NCBI RefSeq assembly: GCF_001428045.1
Contig: NZ_LMSD01000042.1
Span: 335,891 to 399,890, forward strand
Direction of reading: 5' to 3'
Origin: Paenibacillus sp. Soil750
GTDB taxonomy: Bacteria > Bacillota > Bacilli > Paenibacillales > NBRC-103111
Length of the DNA: 64,000 nt
Part shown: piece by piece, positions 54,319 to 61,075 of the stretch
Position numbering within the stretch: position 1 is the stretch's first letter
How the letters are laid out: each line of letters opens with the position of its first letter
The notes under the pieces: generated by a model
What the model saw: only the letters and a program-made list of their open reading frames with translations
Database searches by the model: none
What the model was told of the DNA's origin: nothing
Made by a program: the position numbers and the translations under genes

Positions 54319-54888
54319 TTACAACGTGCGATCGCCTGGCTTCCAGTTCGCTGGGCACAGACCGCCAGCTTGCAGTGCTTGAAGTACACGAAGCGTCTCG
54401 TCAACCGAACGACCTACATTCATATCCGTAACCACTTGATAGCGTAGTACGCCATCCGGATCAATAATGAACAAGCCACGGTGAGCAGCACCTGTCTCAT
54501 CATCTAGGACGCCATAGGCACGTGCTGTTTCTTTGGAGAAGTCACTGACCAATGGGAACTTCACAGGTCCAATACCGCTTTGATCGCGCGGTGTTTGTGT
54601 CCATGCACGATGCGTGTAGACACTGTCTACAGATGCACCTACGATGTCACAATCTAGGTCAAGGAACTGCTCGTAATGATCGCTGAATGCGGTAATTTCC
54701 GTCGGGCACACGAATGTAAAATCGAAAGGCCAGAAGAAGAACACGAGCCATCTGCCGCGGTAATCCTCGAGCGAGATTTTTTCTTCAAGTGTTTCCATAT
54801 TTTTCGTGGAGAGCAAGTTGAAGCTCGGGGCTGGCAGCCCTATTTTAGCAAAAGTAGCAGGTGATTGAACGGTTAGTTGTTGTGTCAT
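54319..54888 (-). CDS. 2-Cys peroxiredoxin (AhpC/TSA family)
   Basis: A 189-residue thioredoxin-fold peroxidase. The peroxidatic Cys61 lies in FWPFDFTFVCPTEITAF, and the resolving Cys178 in GGLCPANW near the C-terminus. It reduces H2O2 and organic peroxides using a disulfide reductase partner. It is the third gene of an operon with a thioredoxin-reductase-like flavoprotein and a glutaredoxin-like protein (30-bp gap), which probably reduce it. The promoter carries PerR boxes. No ahpF is present. Confidence 0.93.
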   Translation of the reverse strand: MTQQLTVQSPATFAKIGLPAPSFNLLSTKNMETLEEKISLEDYRGRWLVFFFWPFDFTFVCPTEITAFSDHYEQFLDLDCDIVGASVDSVYTHRAWTQTPRDQSGIGPVKFPLVSDFSKETARAYGVLDDETGAAHRGLFIIDPDGVLRYQVVTDMNVGRSVDETLRVLQALQAGGLCPANWKPGDRTL

Positions 54889-54918
54889 GATGTTATCTCC
54901 TTTGGTTTATGGATTGGA

Positions 54919-55158
54919 TTAGCTAGCGATTTCGGCTAGTGCTTTTTTGAGTTTGGTGACGTTAAGACCAAGAATTTTGTGCTCACCGATGACAGTGACA
55001 GGCAAGGACATGAGGCCCATATCGTGCAGTTCTTGTCCGAATTGATCATTCAAATCGATGTTTCTTTCTTCAAAACCGACTTGCTGATCCGTTAAATATT
55101 TTTTCAGTTGGACACAATAAGGGCAGTTAGTACTGGAATATACGATTACATTAGACAT
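54919..55158 (-). CDS. Glutaredoxin-like/NrdH-type redox protein
   Basis: A 79-residue thioredoxin-fold protein with CPYC (Cys12, Cys15) in STNCPYCVQLKKYL, LMSLPVTVI (cis-Pro loop) and a GLNVTKL end. It is short like NrdH and glutaredoxin-3. Position between a TrxB-like reductase and a peroxiredoxin implies that it carries electrons between them. Firmicutes of this type use bacillithiol rather than glutathione, so the partner is likely the flavoprotein. Confidence 0.9.
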   Translation of the reverse strand: MSNVIVYSSTNCPYCVQLKKYLTDQQVGFEERNIDLNDQFGQELHDMGLMSLPVTVIGEHKILGLNVTKLKKALAEIAS

Positions 55159-55184
55159 AGTTGGTCATCTCCCAAAAGGTTAAA

Positions 55185-56108
55185 TTATTTGTATTGCGGG
55201 ATCAATTGAGCCCGTTTATTAATGAATTTATCGACCGCCATGGCGGCAATCGCACCATCTGCAGCGGCAACAACCGCTTGTTTCACAGGGGTTCGTCTAA
55301 CTTCTCCTGCACCGAAAACACCCGCAACTGGCGACTGCATCGAGCTGTCTAAGATCATAAAACCATCCTCATCCAGAGGAACTTGATCCTGTAAGAAATC
55401 CGTACCTGGCTTACTGCCAGAAAGGAAAACGAAGACACCATCTACATCCAGCACTTCCTCGCCACCAGAGCTTGTACGAATTTTGAGACCTTGCACTTGC
55501 TTATCGCCAAGAACCTCGAGCGGCTTCGTCTTATAAAGAATGTTCGTGCCTTTCAACTCTGGAACGTGGTGAACGCCTTGCAGCTCAGGTCGAGGCACGA
55601 TGAAATGAATGGATTTCGTGAACTTGCTTAGCGCCTGGGCTTCTTCCAGCGCTTCTTCCGAATCCCCGATCACTGCGACCGTTTTCCCTTCGAAAAATGC
55701 ACCATCACACGTCGCACACGTACTCACGCCGCGCCCCATCAGATTCTCCTCACCAGGCAGCATGCGGTTACGTCCCTTAGAACCCGTTGCAATGATGATC
55801 GCCTTGCCTTCAAACATCCCATCAGCGGTAAACACATACTTCGTATCGCCTTCGACATCCACATCCGTAATCGTCGTTTGGATGAACTCAGCCCCGAAGC
55901 CTTTGGCTTGGTCGCGCATCGTATCCAGCAGATCCTTACCTGACAATTCGCCAATGACGCCGGGATAATTCGCAATTTTGTGCGTGATGGCTAATGCTCC
56001 TGTATTCGGTGCTTTATCGATAACTAATGTTTTCAAATTCCCTCGTGCTGTATAAATCGCCGCAGAAGCTCCAGCGGGACCAGCTCCAACAATAATGACA
56101 TCATACAT
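55185..56108 (-). CDS. Thioredoxin-reductase-like flavoprotein
   Basis: A 307-residue FAD/NAD(P)-dependent disulfide oxidoreductase. FAD loop VGAGPAGASAAIY, active-site CATCDGAFF (Cys131, Cys134), NADPH-type TVAVIGDSEEALEEA, and a C-terminal GVFGAGEVR. The first operon gene, 26 bp before the glutaredoxin-like gene. It may be the dedicated reductase of the downstream redox proteins. Its promoter overlaps a PerR box. It is probably not the housekeeping TrxB. Confidence 0.9.
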   Translation of the reverse strand: MYDVIIVGAGPAGASAAIYTARGNLKTLVIDKAPNTGALAITHKIANYPGVIGELSGKDLLDTMRDQAKGFGAEFIQTTITDVDVEGDTKYVFTADGMFEGKAIIIATGSKGRNRMLPGEENLMGRGVSTCATCDGAFFEGKTVAVIGDSEEALEEAQALSKFTKSIHFIVPRPELQGVHHVPELKGTNILYKTKPLEVLGDKQVQGLKIRTSSGGEEVLDVDGVFVFLSGSKPGTDFLQDQVPLDEDGFMILDSSMQSPVAGVFGAGEVRRTPVKQAVVAAADGAIAAMAVDKFINKRAQLIPQYK

Positions 56109-56164
56109 CGGTGATGCACTCCTTCCATACAGCCTCTTTCATTTCATTGATAATCGATATCAGA

Positions 56165-56179
56165 TAATAATTATTATAA
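56165..56179. promoter_or_regulatory. PerR box 1 (over the -10)
   Basis: TAATAATTATTATAA matches the PerR/Fur-family 7-1-7 pattern TTATAAT-N-ATTATAA at 13 of 14 non-spacer positions. It covers the -10 of the redox operon promoter. Confidence 0.75.
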
Positions 56180-56200
56180 ATAAAATAAAAATAAAGTCAA
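56173..56200 (-). promoter_or_regulatory. Sigma-A promoter of the redox operon
   Basis: On the minus strand TTGACT (56200-56195), 16-bp A/T spacer, TATAAT (56178-56173). A near-consensus promoter. Confidence 0.85.
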
Positions 56201-56206
56201 CCTTAT

Positions 56207-56221
56207 TTATAATAATTCTAA
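56207..56221. promoter_or_regulatory. PerR box 2 (upstream of the -35)
   Basis: TTATAATAATTCTAA matches the PerR consensus with one mismatch in the second half. It lies just upstream of the -35. Box 1 and box 2 bracket the promoter. Confidence 0.7.
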
Positions 56222-56245
56222 TTAATAATATTAATAGACAACAGA

Positions 56246-56296
56246 AGAAAAAAAGCTGCCTAACAAGCAGGGGGGCCCTACTCGTTAGGCAGCTTT
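56246..56296 (-). terminator. Terminator of the Gly/His/Pro-rich protein gene
   Basis: AAAGCTGCCTAAC/GTTAGGCAGCTTT, 13-bp stem with a G-rich loop, followed by seven T on the minus strand. It ends 19 bp after the stop at 56315. Confidence 0.92.
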
Positions 56297-56314
56297 GATT
56301 TTAAATGCTGGAGA

Positions 56315-56740
56315 CTACAAATCATCCTCTTCCCTGATCACAGGGTACGTCGGGTATGGTGGATATTGCTGATAGTATGGTGGGTAGGGATAAGGATATG
56401 GATATGGGTACGGATAATATGGTGGGTAGTATGGTTGTGTCGCCGCACCATATAGTAATGGAGCCACTACCCAAGGTAGTACATTGTTAAAGCCTCCGCC
56501 ATGGAAGTGGCCTGGGCCACCGGGAAAATGTCCAGGACCTCCTGGGAAATGGCCGGGTCCACCAGGGAAGTGACCTGGACCTCCAATGCCTCCAATGCCT
56601 CCTGGGCCGTGGCCAATACCTCCAGGGCCTCCAATTCCGCCAGGTCCATGTCCTATACCGCCTCCTATACCGCCACCATGCCCTCCGAGCGGTGGACGAA
56701 ATTCTTGATCTTCACGCTTCGTCATATCGGAATCACTCAC
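56315..56740 (-). CDS. Gly/His/Pro- and Tyr/Pro-rich low-complexity protein, possible spore-coat or surface protein
   Basis: A 141-residue protein. Residues about 20-55 are GGIGHGPGG-type repeats; 55-80 are four copies of GGPGHFP. A hydrophobic patch follows (NVLPWVVAPLLYGAA). The C-terminus is Tyr/Pro-rich (YPPYYPYPYPYPYPYPP). It begins with a charged leader. Such composition is common in spore-coat and crust proteins, but no homologue is recognised. The frame opens with GTG 56740; ATG 56725 is an alternative, and neither has a strong ribosome site. Confidence 0.6.
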   Translation of the reverse strand: MSDSDMTKREDQEFRPPLGGHGGGIGGGIGHGPGGIGGPGGIGHGPGGIGGIGGPGHFPGGPGHFPGGPGHFPGGPGHFHGGGFNNVLPWVVAPLLYGAATQPYYPPYYPYPYPYPYPYPPYYQQYPPYPTYPVIREEDDL

Positions 56741-56805
56741 ATTCTCTGTATAGTTTGATTTTCTACTATACTGTATGTGTGCGATTGCCTACTCGGTGAA
56801 CGAAA

Positions 56806-56819
56806 GCCCAAAAATGGGC
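56806..56819 (-). terminator. Short hairpin after the stalk-domain gene
   Basis: GCCCA/TGGGC 5-bp stem with A4 loop, followed by TTTCG on the minus strand, just after the stop at 56823. A weak terminator. Confidence 0.45.
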
Positions 56820-56822
56820 GCA

Positions 56823-57794
56823 TTATTTGTTTTTGAGTGCTTCCTCTTGATCTGCCTTCGTTTTCTCATAATCACTTCTATAAGTATCAATAATTGACCT
56901 ATCGTATCCATTCGACGTTAACTTCGTTTCAGTGTCACTCATGATTTGCTCAAACTTTTTATCTGATGTTTCTCTGATGTACTCTCTAGCTTTTGCTTTT
57001 AAGCTCTCATCATGTGTTGCAAGATATTTAGCATACAAATCAAGCAACACGCCAGCTGCTTCTGACTGAAGCGCTGACATTCTTTCTTTTGCCTCAGCAT
57101 TAATCGAAGCTTCAGATGGTTTTGTGATTCCGCCACCACCACCGCCTCCACCACCAATTATTGGCGGTGTTACAGGCTTCGTCTCTGGTTTCACTTCAGG
57201 CAATTTCACCTCAGGCTTCTTCTCTTCCTTCGTAACCGCGGACACCGAGTACGTTTCCGGATCCCAGTTAATTGTTTTGCCAACAGATTCTGAGAAGAAA
57301 CGAATAGGTACAAACAAACTACCATCAACAATATACCCAGGCAGTTCATCAGACGGGCTCTTCTTAACACCATCAAAAACATAATTAATTTTCTCTTTAT
57401 ATACCTTCAAATTACTTGGAGCCAACTTCGATTTATCGAACTTCTCCGTACTTTTCGAAAAAACCTGTGTATTTAATTTATATTCACTAATATTAATTTT
57501 ATCTGTCGCCTTAGGCTCAGCAATCGTTACCGTGTATGTATTTGGATCCCAGTTGACAGCTTTATCCAGTGAGTAGGACACGAATCGAATGGGAACATAT
57601 GTAGTGCCTTCATAGATGAAACCCTGCTGACCCTCTGGCGGTGCATATTCCTTTCCGTCAAACGTAAAATGCATCGGAACCTGATACACATCCACATCCA
57701 TTGGTGCTTGTGCTGCTGATGCTTGCGCAGAAACTCCCATCATCACTGCTAGGGATAATCCTGTAATTGCTTTCATTCGTAGTCTTGCTTTCAC
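56823..57794 (-). CDS. Secreted protein with two stalk (copper-amine-oxidase N-terminal-like) repeats and polyglycine linker
   Basis: A 323-residue protein. Signal peptide 1 to about 28 (QASAAQ). Two stalk repeats: GFIYEGTTYVPIRFVSYSL (about 58-95) and GYIVDGSLFVPIRFFSESV (about 152-190), each followed by INWDPETYSV-type strands. A PIIGGGGGGGGGI linker near 215 leads to a helical C-terminus. The start is GTG 57794 with AGGTG 8 bp upstream. It probably binds cell wall or acts as a spacer. It is near two small membrane proteins on the same strand (gap 23 bp), so an operon is likely. Confidence 0.75.
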   Translation of the reverse strand: MKARLRMKAITGLSLAVMMGVSAQASAAQAPMDVDVYQVPMHFTFDGKEYAPPEGQQGFIYEGTTYVPIRFVSYSLDKAVNWDPNTYTVTIAEPKATDKINISEYKLNTQVFSKSTEKFDKSKLAPSNLKVYKEKINYVFDGVKKSPSDELPGYIVDGSLFVPIRFFSESVGKTINWDPETYSVSAVTKEEKKPEVKLPEVKPETKPVTPPIIGGGGGGGGGITKPSEASINAEAKERMSALQSEAAGVLLDLYAKYLATHDESLKAKAREYIRETSDKKFEQIMSDTETKLTSNGYDRSIIDTYRSDYEKTKADQEEALKNK

Positions 57795-57817
57795 TTCCTG
57801 AACACCTCTTCTATGTA

Positions 57818-58381
57818 TTATTGGGAAGAAACCACTCTCTGTACTGCTGCGATTTCTGCCGATGTAAACTTCGTATACGCGATCTTCTTCAGTTCCGCCT
57901 TCTTCTCAGGTGTTAGTCCACCGCTGGCCATTTGCCTAAGCCTGTTGAGCTCTGATGCCGAGAAACGGCTCATCACGAACTTTACAGCCTCCTGCTTATT
58001 ATCAAATTGAACAGCTTCCTTCTTCTCCGTTGCAGTCGAACTCTTCTGTTCATTTCCCGTTGTTGGCACTTGCCCCTTCACAGTATTGGCTGCGTTGACC
58101 TGTTCATTCGAGTTCTTAGAGATCACTTTCCCATTCGAATTATCTTCGCTAACAGACTTCGGATTCTCAGCACTCGGTGTAACAGCAGGAGGAATTTCAA
58201 TCGTATCTGCAATAGCGGACACATCCATGGAATTCAACCATTGCTGGCTTGACTCACTATCCACAACGAGTTGATTGGCTATTTTGTCTGCAATCACATT
58301 CATCGCATAACTATACGCCGTATAACCGCCAACTCCTAGCATACCTAGCACAATGATCGTCAGTATGAGCCTTTTTCTCAT
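57818..58381 (-). CDS. Single-pass membrane protein, paralogue 1
   Basis: A 187-residue protein. An N-terminal membrane helix (LILTIIVLGMLGVGGYTAY) leads to a long Ser/Thr/Asn-rich extracellular linker. The C-terminal module SASELNRLRQMASGGLTPE is followed by KKAELKKIAYTKFTSAEI. The same module occurs in the next protein upstream (LSASDLQLFAKMAGNGLS, VDEKKKAKDIILQKLSEDEY). No family is recognised. GGGGG lies 6 bp before the ATG. It sits between its paralogue and the stalk-domain gene. Confidence 0.65.
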   Translation of the reverse strand: MRKRLILTIIVLGMLGVGGYTAYSYAMNVIADKIANQLVVDSESSQQWLNSMDVSAIADTIEIPPAVTPSAENPKSVSEDNSNGKVISKNSNEQVNAANTVKGQVPTTGNEQKSSTATEKKEAVQFDNKQEAVKFVMSRFSASELNRLRQMASGGLTPEKKAELKKIAYTKFTSAEIAAVQRVVSSQ

Positions 58382-58417
58382 CTCAACCCCCTACTGTAGT
58401 TTGCATCTGTGATTACA

Positions 58418-59131
58418 TTACTTTGTAGTCTTCGGCTGCGTTTCTGCATATTTCTTCCCTTGACTTAACCCATACTTCGCTGCAATTCCAATCAATTGGT
58501 TATACTCGTCTTCCGATAGCTTCTGCAGAATAATATCCTTGGCTTTCTTCTTTTCATCAACAGATAAACCATTACCAGCCATCTTCGCAAACAGTTGGAG
58601 ATCCGACGCACTTAATTTCTTCAAAAGCACCGAAGTCACCGAAGCCTTCTCCTTGAGCGTGATCGAATCCTGGACCTCTTTTGCTTTCTCCGTCGTAATT
58701 TGGGCCTCATAGCCTGTCCCATTCTTCGACGTTGCTGGAGATGGTGTAGAAATCTGATCAACACTCTTAGAATCATTCGTCTTCTGAGTAGCTGAACTAG
58801 TAACTTGTTTCTCATTTGGCGTATCTAACGGAATCGTCGTCCCTTTCGGTTTAAGCGTAGCCGATGCATCATCTAGCTTATTCATAGTGGGATTAGTAGA
58901 CTCCTTCGTTGCTGGTGTTGCGTTTGTTTTACTATTAACATCACTAACATCAGAAACTATTAAACTAGTCTCTTCATCAACCGCTTGACTGATCTCCAAA
59001 GGCATAGAGGGAATCATCGAATCCAGGAAATAAGACATAGCTATATTCATGCCAAAATACCCAATTACAAGCAGCAGAGCAGTACTACTTCCTACCCATA
59101 CTAGTCGCTTCGTCCACTTCTTTTTCTTCAT
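58418..59131 (-). CDS. Single-pass membrane protein, paralogue 2
   Basis: A 237-residue protein. Start at ATG 59131 (GGTTGGTG upstream) rather than the TTG at 59146. An N-terminal Lys-rich segment and helix (WVGSSTALLLVIGYFGMNIA) anchor it. A Ser/Thr/Lys-rich linker follows, and the C-terminal helical module aligns with paralogue 1: SASDL for SASEL, GNGLSVDEKKKAK for GGLTPEKKAELK. Probably exported and displayed at the membrane. The function is unknown; the module may be a small helical sensor or cell-wall contact. Confidence 0.65.
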   Translation of the reverse strand: MKKKKWTKRLVWVGSSTALLLVIGYFGMNIAMSYFLDSMIPSMPLEISQAVDEETSLIVSDVSDVNSKTNATPATKESTNPTMNKLDDASATLKPKGTTIPLDTPNEKQVTSSATQKTNDSKSVDQISTPSPATSKNGTGYEAQITTEKAKEVQDSITLKEKASVTSVLLKKLSASDLQLFAKMAGNGLSVDEKKKAKDIILQKLSEDEYNQLIGIAAKYGLSQGKKYAETQPKTTK

Positions 59132-59212
59132 ATATTCACCAACCAAGTCACATAATAGATATGTTTATTATAAACTCTATGAGCCCAGAAGTCACATATT
59201 GTCGCAGAAAAC

Positions 59213-59240
59213 GCAAAAAAAATGCACCACGAAGTGCATT
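59213..59240 (-). terminator. Orphan minus-strand terminator
   Basis: AATGCAC/GTGCATT stem followed by eight T on the minus strand. No minus-strand gene of normal size lies upstream until the c-di-GMP unit, which has its own terminator. It may end a small RNA or readthrough from 59648. Confidence 0.6.
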
Positions 59241-59345
59241 AGAACGCAAAAATAATCACCACACAAACCAGATGACAAATTTCGACATACTTTTCAATTG
59301 AGAGCGGTTATATTAGAGAGTAATATACATCATACACGGGAGACG

Positions 59346-59489
59346 ATGCGCTTGCCTAATTACTATTTTACGGAAGTATGGACTCCATTGAAACTACTAG
59401 GTATCAAGCTTTTCAAGGATGATGAAGGCGCAATTTGGATTAAATTCTGGGGGTTTAAACGCAGACGCTTCACCGACAGTCCAAAATAA
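59346..59489 (+). CDS. Possible small protein of 47 residues
   Basis: MRLPNYYFTEVWTPLKLLGI begins the frame, then a basic KRRRFTDSPK tail. GGGAG is only 3 bp upstream, a tight spacing. The composition (Trp, Phe, Lys) is protein-like and the frame is open upstream to 59298. Plausible but unproven. Confidence 0.3.
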   Translation: MRLPNYYFTEVWTPLKLLGIKLFKDDEGAIWIKFWGFKRRRFTDSPK

Positions 59490-59620
59490 CTGTTTGGTAC
59501 AAGCAACGAATAATTTCATTATACTTGAGGATTCGACATTTGAAGAGGGACCAAAGTCATAGTCAGTAGTCCTATTTCTATCTTAAAACAATACCCGCGG
59601 CGTCAAAAAGACAGTGAACG

Positions 59621-59645
59621 AAAAAAGCACCCTTTGGGGTGCTTT
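59621..59645 (-). terminator. Terminator of the riboswitch-controlled small ORF
   Basis: AAAGCACCC/GGGTGCTTT, 9-bp stem and 4-nt loop, followed by T6 on the minus strand. It starts 2 bp beyond the stop of the 42-codon ORF. Confidence 0.92.
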
Positions 59646-59647
59646 CA

Positions 59648-59776
59648 CTATGTATACAATTTCGTACGATGATAGCTAATTTTATTAAAAATCTTCGTTC
59701 GCTCAACATCACAGATGCAGCTATCCAGGATAACCTCATTAAATCTCAACCAAAAAGAATGCCAAAACTTATCCAT
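59648..59776 (-). CDS. 42-residue protein controlled by a c-di-GMP riboswitch
   Basis: ATG 59776 is preceded by GAGGAGGG (59790-59783 on the minus strand) with 6-nt spacing, an excellent ribosome site. The product begins MDKFWHSFWLRFNEVILDSC, has ICDVERTKIFNKISYHRTKL next and ends YT. It is Trp/Phe-rich at the start, contains a CxC pair (Cys20, Cys22) and ends in a basic segment. No signal peptide or full membrane helix is visible. The terminator begins 2 bp after its stop and the c-di-GMP-I aptamer lies directly before it, so the unit is complete. No known family recognised; function unknown. Confidence 0.7.
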   Translation of the reverse strand: MDKFWHSFWLRFNEVILDSCICDVERTKIFNKISYHRTKLYT

Positions 59777-59782
59777 ATAATT

Positions 59783-59814
59783 CCCTCCTCGATTTCACAT
59801 AAATCACTGGGAGG
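59783..59814 (-). promoter_or_regulatory. Anti-Shine-Dalgarno / Shine-Dalgarno expression platform
   Basis: On the minus strand CCTCCC (59814-59809) is an exact complement of GGAGGG (59788-59783), the ribosome site of the 42-codon ORF. The 20-nt loop between them contains GATTTATGTG, which can instead pair with CACATAAATC at the 5' end of the leader. This suggests translational on/off switching; direction not determined. Confidence 0.6.
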
Positions 59815-59920
59815 CACGATGATTCGGAAGCTGGCTGACATACTGGCATAACCAGCTTAGTCCCTATAGCTTTGCGTCACTGATTTTCATCAGCTTTGCC
59901 ATTATCGTCCGATTTATGTG
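59815..59920 (-). ncRNA. Cyclic di-GMP-I (GEMM-I) riboswitch aptamer
   Basis: Minus-strand blocks appear in order: P1 arm ACGATAAT, then GGCAAAGC, a P2 hairpin TGAT-GAAA-ATCA with GNRA loop, the invariant GTGACGCAAAGC, ATAGGGACTAAGC, and a P3 hairpin AAGCTGG/CCAGCTT, closing with ATCATCGT. This is the GEMM-I consensus that binds c-di-GMP between the helices. Flanking CACATAAATC (59920-59911) and GATTTATGTG (59806-59797) extend the closing helix by 10 bp. Confidence 0.9.
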
Positions 59921-59936
59921 ATTGACTTATATACCT

Positions 59937-59964
59937 ATTGTAGCAAATCCATAGTTTGCAGCAA
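59937..59964 (-). promoter_or_regulatory. Promoter of the c-di-GMP unit
   Basis: On the minus strand TTGCTG (59964-59959), 16-bp spacer, TACAAT (59942-59937). Start near 59930, just before the aptamer. Confidence 0.6.
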
Positions 59965-60046
59965 TGGTCAATTCGTCGTGATTTTTGGATTGTGGGAGGG
60001 GCGGAAGTACTAGGTTGTCATTATTTATACAATTAACAGAGATATT

Positions 60047-61075
60047 CTATTTCCCAATTTTATAATACTCTACGTACCAGTCCGCAAATCTCTGCAAACC
60101 ATCTTCTATTGATGTCTTTGGCCTAAAACCAATAGCTTTCTCCAATAATTCTGTAGATGCATAAGTTGCTGGCACATCCCCAGGTTTTATAGGCTCATAC
60201 ACCTTATTAAATAATACCTCTTTATCCAGAGCTTTGCTTAAAGCTCGTTCCAAAGTTTCTATAAATGTCATAAGCTTTTCTGGGCTGCTATTCCCTATAT
60301 TAAAGACCTTATGAGGTGCAGACTCTGCAGGAGGTTTTCCTAGTAATCGCTCGATTCCCGTTACGATGTCATCGATGAATGTAAAGTCACGGTAAAGGTC
60401 ATTTTCAAAATCGCCATTATTAAATATCTTAATTGGCTCACCAGCAAAATACTTATCTGCGAATCCAAAATAAGCCATATCTGGTCGTCCCATAGGCCCA
60501 TAAACCGTGAAGAACCGAAGTCCTGTAGCAGGTATCTTATACAAGTGGCTATATGTATGTGCCATTAATTCGTTTGTTTTTTTCGTAGACGCATAGAGTG
60601 AAACTGGATGATCCACGAAATCTGTTTCTTCAAAAGGCACCTTCTTGTTTGCACCGTAAACAGAGCTGGAAGATGCATACACGAGGTGTTCCACAGGAAA
60701 TTCTCTACATGCTTCAAGAATATTATAAAAGCCGATAACATTACTTTGTATATACACATCTGGGTTTTCTATAGAATACCGAACTCCTGCTTGAGCTGCT
60801 AGATTTACGACTATATTCGGTTTGTACTCTTTAAAGATATTTGTAATCGTAGACTTTTCTGAAATATCGACTTTTATAAAATTAAAGTTCTCATGCTGTT
60901 TTAGTAGCTCTAAACGAGTATTTTTAAGTTTCACATCGTAATAGTCATTTAGATTATCTAATCCAATCACAGTGCAACCCTGTTCTAAAAGCTTCCTAGA
61001 TAAGAAATACCCGATAAATCCTGCCGCTCCTGTTATCAAATACACTTTACTAGGATCTAACGCTTTGTAATGCAA
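60047..61075 (-). CDS. UDP-glucuronate 4-epimerase family protein
   Basis: A 342-residue short-chain dehydrogenase/epimerase. The Rossmann start VYLITGAAGFIGYFLSRKLL, SSSSVYGANKKVPFEE, the catalytic YASTKK (Tyr and Lys) and FFTVYGPMGRPDMAYFGFAD are typical of GalE-fold enzymes that make UDP-galacturonate from UDP-glucuronate (CapI/LpsL type). It follows the UDP-glucose dehydrogenase gene with a 26-bp overlap, giving UDP-Glc to UDP-GlcA to UDP-GalA. The 342-residue length agrees. Confidence 0.9.
   Translation of the reverse strand: MHYKALDPSKVYLITGAAGFIGYFLSRKLLEQGCTVIGLDNLNDYYDVKLKNTRLELLKQHENFNFIKVDISEKSTITNIFKEYKPNIVVNLAAQAGVRYSIENPDVYIQSNVIGFYNILEACREFPVEHLVYASSSSVYGANKKVPFEETDFVDHPVSLYASTKKTNELMAHTYSHLYKIPATGLRFFTVYGPMGRPDMAYFGFADKYFAGEPIKIFNNGDFENDLYRDFTFIDDIVTGIERLLGKPPAESAPHKVFNIGNSSPEKLMTFIETLERALSKALDKEVLFNKVYEPIKPGDVPATYASTELLEKAIGFRPKTSIEDGLQRFADWYVEYYKIGK

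Noticed and set aside
54319..54888. Naming the peroxiredoxin ahpC
   Set aside because: It belongs to the AhpC/TSA family, but its partner genes are a TrxB-like protein and a glutaredoxin-like protein, not ahpF; a neutral name is safer.
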